Source: QHXW01 sp035297145 (GTDB lineage Bacteria; Acidobacteriota; Terriglobia; Bryobacterales; Bryobacteraceae). From it: a stretch of DNA of 64,000 nt. Positions 44,466 to 51,300 of this stretch are shown in pieces. Location of the stretch: positions 139,619 to 203,618 of the forward strand of contig DATGZN010000027.1 in assembly GCA_035297145.1 (NCBI GenBank), read 5' to 3'. Below the pieces are notes generated by a model, which saw nothing but the letters and a program-made list of their open reading frames with translations, searched no databases and had not been told where the DNA came from. Each line of letters opens with the position of its first letter. Position 1 is the first letter of the stretch. Position numbers and translations under genes: made by a program.

Positions 44466-46189
44466 CGCCTCTTCCCGCTTTGCTTCTTTGTTACAGGCAC
44501 CGGCTGCGGCATGTCTGCTACGGTCACGGTTTTATTGAAAAACCACTGCTGAGCGATGCCCACCAAATTGGAAGTCATATAGTATAGCACCAGCCCGCTA
44601 GGCAAACTATAGAAGAAAAAGCCCATTACGAGCGGCATCATGAGCATCATGCGCTGCTGGCTGGGGTCCGCGGCAGTCGTCGGCGTCATCTTCTGCATGA
44701 AAAACTGGGTGGCGATCATGGCGATCGGAAGTATATGAATCGCCAGGGTCTCCGGCTGCGAAAGATCAGTTACCCAGAGCCACTCCGCGTGACGCAATTG
44801 GACGGAAACGGACAGCACGTTGTAGAACGCGATGAAGAATGGAATCTGGATCAGCATGGGCAGGCAGCCACCCATGGGATTGGCGCCATGCTTCTTGTAA
44901 AGCGCCATAACCTCTTCGTTCTGCTGTTGTTTGCGTGGGTCGCGCAGGCTGATTCCCTTGTACTTGTCGTTGATGGCGGCGATCTGCGGTTGCAGCACCT
45001 GCATCTTCTTCATGGACTTCAGGTTAGTGAGTCTCATCGGGAACAGCAGAAGATTGATCAAAATCGTGACCGCGATGATGGACCAGCCGTAGTTGTGCAA
45101 CCACTGGTTGTTTACATAGTGGAGCGCGAAGAACAGCGGCTTGGCGAGGAACCAGAACCAGCCGAAATCAATGACGTTCACCAGTTTCGGGTTGACCTGG
45201 CGGAGGATATCGATATCTTTCGGTCCCACAAACAACGCGAAATCGTTGCGAACCGGATGGCCGACGCCAGCCCCCACGCGGGGTTGCTCTTTCGGGTCGG
45301 CGGCCGTGGCCACGGTATCGCCGAATGTGACCAGCCGCAGCGGGCCGGAACCGACGGGCTGAAACGCCGCCGTGAAGTACTTGTCCTCGATGCCGGCGAA
45401 TGAGAAATTGCCTTCATCGGTTACCGGGCCGTTCTTGGCATCCTTGGCTACGTGAGTTCTCAGCTTGGTGTCATTGACGTCGAAGAAGATCGTGCGCTGG
45501 TTTGGATTGGTGATGGCGTGGTCGCCAAATCCGCCGCGCCATGCGATCAGATGAGGCAAAGCCACGCCATTCTCGCGAACCTCGGTCGAGACCTCGGTGA
45601 GGTACTCTTTCTTCCGAAACAGGAAGGTCTTACGAGCGCTCACGGCGCCCTCTGCGTACTCATACGTGATGCCCAGACCGTCTCCTGACGGCTTGGCATC
45701 GAAAAGAGCACTATTCAGGTCCGCAGCCGGCTTCTTCTGTTCGAAAAAGAACTGGAACGGATACCCCGCCTTCGCCGCCGCTACAGCGTTCACGAGCTCG
45801 AGCGGCTTGCCGTTGCTGTCCGTGTATTTCTTCAGTGTCCACTCGTGGACCACGGCGCCGCGGTTGGAGAACACGACTTTGTAGAGATCGGTCTCAACAA
45901 CGAAGGTTTGCTCTTTCTGTGCGGCGATGTGCTGCGCGGAGGCCGCGCGTGCCGCGGATGCTTCCGGCGCTGTTTCCACTGGCACGGGCGCAGTGGCGGG
46001 AGTCGTCACCGCGGATTGCTGCTGAGGAGCAGATGATTTCTTCGCTGGCGGTGGCGGTGCAATTGTCTTGAAGAAGTACGGAGTGGCGAAGAGTACTATC
46101 CCCATAAGCGCGAACGCGATCAGGAGCCGCGTCTCCGTGGACAACTCTTGTTTGGAGCCAGGCTGCTGATTCTTCTGCTCGTCGCTCAT
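44462..46189 (-). CDS. yidC: Membrane protein insertase YidC
   Basis: The 575-residue insertase has an N-terminal helix (LLIAFALMGIVLFATPYF) and a long periplasmic domain, as in Gram-negative YidC. The conserved insertase core follows with KSMKKMQVLQPQIAAINDKY and FFFYSLPSGLVLYYMTSNL. It inserts proteins into the inner membrane alone or with SecYEG. The Gram-negative periplasmic domain agrees with an outer-membrane-bearing host. The gene overlaps yidD and jag. Confidence 0.96.
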   Translation of the reverse strand: MSDEQKNQQPGSKQELSTETRLLIAFALMGIVLFATPYFFKTIAPPPPAKKSSAPQQQSAVTTPATAPVPVETAPEASAARAASAQHIAAQKEQTFVVETDLYKVVFSNRGAVVHEWTLKKYTDSNGKPLELVNAVAAAKAGYPFQFFFEQKKPAADLNSALFDAKPSGDGLGITYEYAEGAVSARKTFLFRKKEYLTEVSTEVRENGVALPHLIAWRGGFGDHAITNPNQRTIFFDVNDTKLRTHVAKDAKNGPVTDEGNFSFAGIEDKYFTAAFQPVGSGPLRLVTFGDTVATAADPKEQPRVGAGVGHPVRNDFALFVGPKDIDILRQVNPKLVNVIDFGWFWFLAKPLFFALHYVNNQWLHNYGWSIIAVTILINLLLFPMRLTNLKSMKKMQVLQPQIAAINDKYKGISLRDPRKQQQNEEVMALYKKHGANPMGGCLPMLIQIPFFIAFYNVLSVSVQLRHAEWLWVTDLSQPETLAIHILPIAMIATQFFMQKMTPTTAADPSQQRMMLMMPLVMGFFFYSLPSGLVLYYMTSNLVGIAQQWFFNKTVTVADMPQPVPVTKKQSGKRR

Positions 46190-46380
46190 GGCACCAGATC
46201 GATTCCGCCGGCGTGAAACGGGTGGCAGCGAAACAAGCGTTTCACGCCCATCCAGCTTCCGCGGCCAACGCCATATCGTTCCACCGCCTCGCGCATGTAC
46301 TCTGAGCAGGTTGGATGAAACCGGCAGGCCGCCGGCAGCCAGGGGGACAGAAATCGCTTATAAAGCCGCAACGCGCTCAC
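46186..46380 (-). CDS. yidD: Membrane protein insertion efficiency factor YidD
   Basis: The GTG at 46380 overlaps the rnpA stop (GTGA) and gives a 64-residue protein. The start is conservative; the frame could extend upstream to a 98-residue form with a poorly conserved head. The family core is RLYKRFLSPWLPAACRFHPTCSEYM, and its cysteines are intact. It may assist YidC. The last bases overlap the yidC start. Confidence 0.88.
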   Translation of the reverse strand: MSALRLYKRFLSPWLPAACRFHPTCSEYMREAVERYGVGRGSWMGVKRLFRCHPFHAGGIDLVP

Positions 46381-46703
46381 AATGAACTGTTGCAGCGGAG
46401 AAAGAACTGCTCCACTTCCCGGACCAGTTCGCTGAAGGGCGAGTCCATCGCCGCGCGGCGCGGATTGAATACTATTTCCCACTGTGGATTTAATTGATCG
46501 AGCCGCAGGCGGACAGCCTCGCGGACACGCCTCTTGATACGGTTTCTCGCCACTGCGTTCCCGAGCGATCGGGGCGCCGTGAACCCGATCCTAGATACGC
46601 TTTTGCCATCCGATTTTTCCCTCCGCAAGTAAAACGCGGCGAAGAACCGGCCGGAATAGCGAGTTCCGTGGTCATACACTCGCCGGAAATCTTTGGAGCG
46701 CAA
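46377..46703 (-). CDS. rnpA: Ribonuclease P protein component RnpA
   Basis: The 108-residue basic protein binds the RNase P RNA and helps mature tRNA 5' ends. It has the conserved RNR motif AVARNRIKRRVREAVR. A TTG start is used because no ATG or GTG lies between it and the previous in-frame stop. The in-frame upstream codons (FPKSVRL) also look like the family start, so a non-canonical initiation, or a sequencing gap, is possible. rpmH is immediately upstream. Confidence 0.9.
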   Translation of the reverse strand: MRSKDFRRVYDHGTRYSGRFFAAFYLRREKSDGKSVSRIGFTAPRSLGNAVARNRIKRRVREAVRLRLDQLNPQWEIVFNPRRAAMDSPFSELVREVEQFFLRCNSSL

Positions 46704-46738
46704 CAGGCGAACACTTTTCGGAAAACCTGCGATTCGGA

Positions 46739-46888
46739 CTACCTTTCGGAGCTGACGGTCAGCTTTTTGCGGCCCTGCGCCCGTCGGCGCGAAAGAACCT
46801 TGCGCCCGTCGGCGGTTTTCATGCGGGTGCGGAAGCCATGCGTTTTGGCGCGCCGCCGTCTATTCGGTTGAAACGTTCTTTTCGGCAT
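46739..46888 (-). CDS. rpmH: 50S ribosomal protein L34
   Basis: This 49-residue protein is the short ribosomal protein L34: MPKRTFQPNRRRRAKTHGF, a middle RMKTADGRKVLSRRRAQG and the end KLTVSSER match the family nearly throughout. It is the first gene of the rpmH-rnpA-yidD-yidC-jag-mnmE block. A matching promoter lies just upstream. It is too short for many gene finders with a 60-residue cut-off. Confidence is high because the sequence is diagnostic. Confidence 0.97.
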   Translation of the reverse strand: MPKRTFQPNRRRRAKTHGFRTRMKTADGRKVLSRRRAQGRKKLTVSSER

Positions 46889-46904
46889 TTTGCTCTAAGT
46901 TTTT

Positions 46905-46933
46905 AGTATAGAGCAGGGTGGGGGGTGGAGCAA
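46905..46933 (-). promoter_or_regulatory. Sigma70-type promoter of rpmH
   Basis: On the minus strand, TTGCTC (46928-46933) is followed after exactly 17 bases by TATACT (46905-46910), the -10 box, which matches TATAAT at five of six positions. The -35 is weak (TTG only). The -10 lies about 16 bases before the rpmH start codon, giving a very short leader. Confidence 0.7.
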
Positions 46934-47025
46934 TCGGGCGCCGAACTGAAGAGGGACCGTGTCGACCGCCAGACAATCTGTCGTGCCTTCTGTGGACACT
47001 GTGTCAAATTGTCTGCGGCGATGTC

Positions 47026-47112
47026 TCAGCGGCCCACTGAGGGGGGCGAAGACAGCATGGATAAGAACAAGCAAAGAATCACCATGCCCGCGAGAATTGA
47101 GGCGACCCACAT
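47026..47112 (-). CDS. Putative 28-residue single-helix membrane peptide
   Basis: A strong ribosome site (GGAGGAAGG) stands seven bases before an ATG. The frame encodes 28 residues: MWVASILAGMVILCLFLSML forms a transmembrane helix with a short polar tail (SSPPSVGR). This resembles small membrane components such as KdpF-type peptides in size only. It lies on the minus strand upstream of rpmH. No homology is known to me, so it remains a candidate. Confidence 0.4.
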   Translation of the reverse strand: MWVASILAGMVILCLFLSMLSSPPSVGR

Positions 47113-47285
47113 AAGGAAACCTTCCTCCGCCATCTGATACTGCAATTTGCTTTCCGAAGCTCGTCACACTTGCTACCAACTTCGGTTATGGTACGCGGGC
47201 ACTACGCGATTCGGACTAAGCATTCGGAAATTCGCCTGAGAGACGGCCTGGGGTTTGCATTTGCGAACCGGAATTTGGAAACGCG

Positions 47286-47525
47286 ATGGGTGCGTTTCTA
47301 CCAGATCCCATAGGGGCGGCGCTCGTCTGCGTTCGGACGCTGGAAGAGATTCTTGCGGAGAAGGTGGACATCGATGAATCGGGGCCGCCGAAGTTCGTAC
47401 GGAGATGGAGACGCTGGAGAAAATCGCCGAAAAGGTGGAGAAGATCCGGGTCTTCGGCGGGTTTCGACACGCTGCTCCAGCGCATGATTGCTCTGAACGG
47501 TGAGAGCAAGAAGATGATGGACTAG
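47286..47525 (+). pseudogene. Degraded helical gene with two compensating frame changes
   Basis: The start and end of the frame read sensibly (VRTLEEILAEKVDIDESGPPKF, and FDTLLQRMIALNGESKKMMD), but the middle (RRWRRWRKSPKRWRRSGSS) is implausible. Another frame in the same middle reads EMETLEKIAEKVEKIRVFGG. One G missing near 47404 and one extra G near 47464 would restore a continuous coiled-coil-like protein. The family is unknown. Confidence 0.35.
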
Positions 47526-47592
47526 CGGATAGGGCGAGGCAAATGCCTCGCCCGTCGCTTACGGGGATAATGTAGTGTGTTAGCATGCTCAT

Positions 47593-47832
47593 ATGAGCCA
47601 CCGTCTGCAAGTCTTGATCCCTGAGCAGCTGGACGCCAGGATCGAAAAAGCAGCGCAACGCAGCCGGACTTCGAAGGGAGCGTGGGTGCGCAAGGCCATC
47701 GAGGATGCGCTGGAACGGCGTTCCAGGAAAGAATCGGATGGCGCAGATCCATTGGCGCGACTTGCTTCCCTCAACGGCCCAACGGCCGACATCGACGACA
47801 TGATCGCCCAGATTGAATCCGGACGATCGTGA
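47593..47832 (+). CDS. vapB: VapB-like ribbon-helix-helix antitoxin
   Basis: The 79-residue protein has an N-terminal ribbon-helix-helix DNA-binding domain (RLQVLIPEQLDARIEKAAQR, TSKGAWVRKAIEDALE). Its tail (PTADIDDMIAQIESG) is likely to bind the toxin. The toxin gene starts four bases within its end. The pair probably autoregulates by binding its own promoter. The RHH type is a common VapB subgroup. Confidence 0.87.
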   Translation: MSHRLQVLIPEQLDARIEKAAQRSRTSKGAWVRKAIEDALERRSRKESDGADPLARLASLNGPTADIDDMIAQIESGRS

Positions 47833-48233
47833 AGGTTTTCATTGATTCGAACATCCCGATGTACGTCGCGGGAAAGGAACACCCACACCGGGAACCGGCG
47901 CGCCGCTTGCTCGCCAAAATCCAGCGAGGCCAAATAGAAGGGTTCACAAGCGTCGAGGTGCTTCAGGAGATTCTGTACCGCTACACCGCTCTGCACAAGC
48001 CGGATCTCGCGCGAGAGGTGTACGATGCCTTCGTTCAAATTTGCCCTGTGGTGCTGGGCGTAACCCTCGCCGAAACGGATCTTGCCAGGAATCTATTGGG
48101 CGAGGTGGACGGCATCTCCGCCCGGGACGCGATTCACGCGGCGGTGATGATCAACGCCGATCTGGAGTGGATTGCTTCGTTCGATAAGGGATTCGATAGC
48201 GTGCCCGCGATCCGCCGCCTGGAGTTGAAGTAG
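47829..48233 (+). CDS. vapC: VapC-like PIN-domain ribonuclease toxin
   Basis: The 134-residue PIN-domain protein keeps the acidic residues expected for an RNase: Asp6 (VFIDSN), Glu43 (SVEVLQE), Asp100 (SARDAIHAAVM) and Asp119 (ASFDKGFD). VapC toxins usually cut tRNA or rRNA. The GTG start overlaps the antitoxin stop, which is normal for a TA operon. Its substrate is unknown. The next frame is a decayed GNAT toxin, so this is a hot spot for TA modules. Confidence 0.9.
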   Translation: MKVFIDSNIPMYVAGKEHPHREPARRLLAKIQRGQIEGFTSVEVLQEILYRYTALHKPDLAREVYDAFVQICPVVLGVTLAETDLARNLLGEVDGISARDAIHAAVMINADLEWIASFDKGFDSVPAIRRLELK

Positions 48234-48297
48234 AAATCCCGGTATTTGGTGTGAGGCGCGTAGAGGTTGACTGGGACGCCAGTGCGCTAATTCTGCG

Positions 48298-48693
48298 TTG
48301 ATCGACGGATGTAGCGTAGGGACACGCGCCGTTAGCGGATACCTGCGGCCTTTCGGGTTCGTCACGCCGAAAAAAGCCGCGGGTATCCCGCCAACCCGGC
48401 GGCGGCTGACCAAAGGATTGGCTCGGCACCCTGTTCCTATCATGCTGCTTGCCCGCCTTGCGACAGATCGCCGCTGGCAGAAACAGGGAGTGGGAAAAGC
48501 CCTGCTGAAAGACGCCATGCTGCGCACACTACAGGCTGCCGACATTGCTGGCATTCGTGCGTTTGCCGTCCATGCAAAGGAAGAAGACGCTCAGCAGTTT
48601 TATCGGCATTTCGATTTCGTTCCTTCCCCTACCGACCCCATGCATTTGTTCGTTTTGTTGAAAGATGTACGGCGCGTTGTTCTGGCGCACTAG
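48298..48693 (+). pseudogene. Truncated GNAT acetyltransferase of TacT/AtaT type
   Basis: The 131-residue frame holds the acetyl-CoA binding half of a GNAT domain (ARLATDRRWQKQGVGKALLKDAM) and its end (AFAVHAKEEDAQQFYRHFDF, DPMHLFVLLKD). About 50 N-terminal residues of the toxin family are missing, and similarity begins at VGTRAVSGYL. The DUF1778 antitoxin partner is absent. It is probably non-functional. Confidence 0.7.
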
Positions 48694-48716
48694 GATTCCT
48701 CTGTCTCGCACAGCCT

Positions 48717-49844
48717 CTATCGGCCCGCGCGAAGGCCCAAGGGGTCAAAGGCCGCCGGCCCGAGCACATGCGCTGGCGCCCATCCGAGATCGCGGAATCC
48801 GTCGGGTGAAGCGCTGAGCACGATCTGAAAGCTCGATTCATCGGCGGGAGGCTCCGGCGGCTTCCCGGACTGCGGGAAGACCAACGCCAGGTACCTCAGG
48901 ATGGTATACACGTCGCCTTCCTCCGGGACGCGAAAGTCGTATTGCTGCGAGCGGAAACGGATCCCCGCGCCCATCTGCCAGAGACTCCAGGCGAGAAACG
49001 CACAACACTCGATAGCGCGCTCGAACCAGTCTTCGAGATGGGGCGGCACATCACGGTCCAGAAAGATCTCGACCGCCGGCTCCTGCTCTCGCGCGAACTC
49101 GCGAATCTGCAAATCGCCGGTGTGTGCCGAGGCCTTCCAGTCGAGATGGCGCGCGCTCTCGAAGGCCTCGTACGGACGGATGCGATAAAAGTCACGCCCC
49201 AGGCCCACCATGTGCGCTTCGATTTCACCGACTATCGCCGTGAGCAACTCGGGGAATCCGGGCCGCGGCTCGATTGACGGGTACACCAGCACCTCGCGGC
49301 GCAGCGTCACCCGCACCATCTTGTCGAGAAATCCGAATGGAAACCGCGTGGTGAAAACGAAACTATTCTGGCGCTGCGTTCCCCGGCGATCGAACTGAAC
49401 GTCCACGCTTTCTTCGAGCACTGCACCTCCGGGAATCAACGGGAAATAGACGGGTGCGGTCAGAATGACGCGCTGGTCGGGCGTCCTTCCCAGTGTGGCT
49501 TGCGGATGCTCCGGCACCCCCCTCACCTGGATGGAAAACGAGGGCATCCAGCCCTTGAGATTGCGAACATAGAGTTTGGCGCGTGCCGCGCGTCCCGCCG
49601 AAATGTGCTCGGGCAGCAGGAGGTCAAGCTCCAACCCCGCCAGGCACAGCCGGCTGATGAAACTCGACACCAGCATGGTGGAAATCATGGTGGCGAGAAT
49701 CAGAAACAGCAAGTTGTTGCCGGAGAGTATCGCCGCGGCCGCCACCAGAGCCACGGCAAGTGTGAACAGCATTCCGCCGCGCGTGATCTGGTAGCGGATA
49801 CGGCGTCGCATCGCGGATCGCAGTTTCTGAAACCGGCCGGACAT
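48717..49844 (-). CDS. DUF58 membrane protein
   Basis: The 375-residue protein has two N-terminal helices (about 24-62) and the DUF58 core with the signature RHLDWKASAHTGDL. It also has an N-terminal beta domain (RGVPEHPQATL) of the VWA-linked type. Such proteins usually act with MoxR ATPases in cell-envelope or metallochaperone tasks, but no MoxR is present in the window. It follows the slipin gene on the same strand after about 78 bases. Confidence 0.87.
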   Translation of the reverse strand: MSGRFQKLRSAMRRRIRYQITRGGMLFTLAVALVAAAAILSGNNLLFLILATMISTMLVSSFISRLCLAGLELDLLLPEHISAGRAARAKLYVRNLKGWMPSFSIQVRGVPEHPQATLGRTPDQRVILTAPVYFPLIPGGAVLEESVDVQFDRRGTQRQNSFVFTTRFPFGFLDKMVRVTLRREVLVYPSIEPRPGFPELLTAIVGEIEAHMVGLGRDFYRIRPYEAFESARHLDWKASAHTGDLQIREFAREQEPAVEIFLDRDVPPHLEDWFERAIECCAFLAWSLWQMGAGIRFRSQQYDFRVPEEGDVYTILRYLALVFPQSGKPPEPPADESSFQIVLSASPDGFRDLGWAPAHVLGPAAFDPLGLRAGR

Positions 49845-49922
49845 GAAAAGAAGAGGAAACCGATCCTCAGCTTCTGTTGTGGCACAATCAAGGGTTTCTG
49901 TCGAGCCCGTGTTCCGAGCGAA

Positions 49923-50822
49923 TTATTGCTTGCTGAGCGCGACCGTCCCCATCAAGCCGCCGAGTCCCATGGTCTCGACCGCCGATGACGGGACCACGAC
50001 CATCGCCCCTTTCTCCTTGATCGCCTCGTACAACATATTCATGGCGCGCAAGTGCAAGGCGACAGGGTTCTGCTGGTACACCTGAGACGCCTGCGAGAAT
50101 TTGTCCGCAATCTCCGTCTCAGCCGTGCCCAGAATGATGCGCGCCTGGCGCTCCCGTTCGGCCTGCGCCTGCCTCGACATGGCGTCTTCAAGAGCTTGCG
50201 GAATGTGCACATCGCGGATTTCCACCGAGTGCACGGTGATGCCCCACGGATTGGTTTTGGTATCCAGGATGCGCTGCAGCTCCTGGCCGAGCGTCTCGCG
50301 TTCGGTAATCATCTGCGCAAGTTCGTGGCGGCCAATCGACTCCCGCAGCGCGGTCTGCGCGCTCAACATAATGGCTTCCACGAAATCCTGTACCTCAAGG
50401 ATGCACTTCTCGGCATCCCATACCAGCCAGAACACGATGGCATCCACATTAACCGGCACGGTGTCGCGTGTCAGGGCGGATTCGGCTCTCACATCGGTCA
50501 CCCGCACGCGCTGGTCGATGTAGCGGCTGACCGAATCGATCACAGGCACGATCATGAACAGGCCCGGCCCACGCAGTCCACGATAGCGCCCCAGCCGCAG
50601 CACAGCGGCCTTCTCCCATTGCTTTGCTACCTGGACGGCGAACATGAAATACGTCCCGATGACGACCGCGGTGAATACCGGAGCCGGGCGATCCAACACC
50701 ATGCTCGTTGCCAGGCCTATCGCCAGCATCACAAAAAACAGGAAAAGACCCGGGCCGCTGACGTGCACCGGCGAGCCGCCCTTTTCGCCGGAACCGGTCT
50801 TCAGAGTGCCTATCAAACTCAT
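49923..50822 (-). CDS. Slipin / stomatin-like SPFH-domain protein
   Basis: The 299-residue protein has two N-terminal hydrophobic segments (FLFFVMLAIGLATSM and PVFTAVVIGTYFMFAVQ) and an SPFH/band 7 domain (about 65-240) with EKAAVLRLGRYRGLRGPGLF and GITVHSVEIRDVHIPQAL. It forms membrane-bound oligomers that organise lipid domains or proteases. The SD AGGAGG is inside the last codons of gntR, so they are coupled. A NfeD protease partner is not adjacent. Confidence 0.92.
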   Translation of the reverse strand: MSLIGTLKTGSGEKGGSPVHVSGPGLFLFFVMLAIGLATSMVLDRPAPVFTAVVIGTYFMFAVQVAKQWEKAAVLRLGRYRGLRGPGLFMIVPVIDSVSRYIDQRVRVTDVRAESALTRDTVPVNVDAIVFWLVWDAEKCILEVQDFVEAIMLSAQTALRESIGRHELAQMITERETLGQELQRILDTKTNPWGITVHSVEIRDVHIPQALEDAMSRQAQAERERQARIILGTAETEIADKFSQASQVYQQNPVALHLRAMNMLYEAIKEKGAMVVVPSSAVETMGLGGLMGTVALSKQ

Positions 50823-50825
50823 GTT

Positions 50826-51245
50826 CTAATTCCTCCTCGGTTTTTGTTCCGCCAGCAAACCCTGCAATCGCTCGAGCACCTGCAGTGCTGTGAATCCCTC
50901 GGCGCCGGCTCGAGCCACGAGGTCGCTCACAATTCCATCCAGCTTCCGCTGCCTCTCGACGCCGTCTTGTTCCACACGCTGCGTACCGATGAATGTCCCC
51001 GACCCCTGGTGTGTATCCAGAAAACCGCGTATTTCCAGCTCGCGATACGCCCGGATTACGGTGTTGGGGTTGATGGAAAGGTCCACTGCCAGTTGGCGCA
51101 CTGTGGGAAGCTGGTCACCGCTCACCAGTCGCCCGGAAGCAATTCCGGCGAGTACCTGGTCCATAATCTGGCGATACACCGGCACTCCAGACCGCAGGTC
51201 GAGTTGGACGCCAAATGGCGTGTCCGGCTGAGCTGCCTTAGTCAT
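50826..51245 (-). CDS. GntR-family regulator, YtrA-like
   Basis: The 139-residue protein has an N-terminal winged helix (about 18-88: GVPVYRQIMDQVLAGIASGRL, TVRQLAVDLSINPNTVIRAYRELEI) and a short C-terminal helical tail. This is the compact YtrA subfamily, which often represses transport operons. It lies in front of slipin and DUF58 on the same strand. An inverted repeat lies directly upstream, so autoregulation is likely. Confidence 0.92.
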   Translation of the reverse strand: MTKAAQPDTPFGVQLDLRSGVPVYRQIMDQVLAGIASGRLVSGDQLPTVRQLAVDLSINPNTVIRAYRELEIRGFLDTHQGSGTFIGTQRVEQDGVERQRKLDGIVSDLVARAGAEGFTALQVLERLQGLLAEQKPRRN

Positions 51246-51249
51246 TTCA

Positions 51250-51274
51250 ATTACTAGTGTACTATTTTAGTAAT
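51250..51274. promoter_or_regulatory. Inverted repeat, likely operator of the GntR regulator
   Basis: ATTACTA (51250-51256) and TAGTAAT (51268-51274) are perfect inverted complements separated by 11 bases. A second palindrome, TACTA-TTT-TAGTA (51260-51272), overlaps it. The site lies between gntR and recQ start codons and covers the -10 region of gntR. Confidence 0.65.
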
Positions 51275-51283
51275 ACAAGTCAA
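51256..51283 (-). promoter_or_regulatory. Promoter of the gntR operon
   Basis: On the minus strand TTGACT (51278-51283) is separated by 16 bases from TACACT (51256-51261). The -10 overlaps the inverted repeat, so a bound regulator would block polymerase. Confidence 0.5.
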
Positions 51284-51300
51284 TAGCGATAAAATGACCT

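Larger units (their letters stand above)
46934..47592. other. Gene-poor stretch between rpmH and vapB
   Basis: This 660-base stretch holds no ordinary gene. I see only a possible 28-residue membrane peptide on the minus strand and a degraded frame near its right end. The canonical dnaA neighbour of rpmH is absent here. One weak DnaA-box-like TGTGGACAC occurs near 46990, and no cluster is visible. Confidence 0.5.

Noticed and set aside
46934..47285. Replication origin beside rpmH
   Set aside because: dnaA and dnaN are absent, and only one weak DnaA-box-like site is visible. There is no AT-rich unwinding region.
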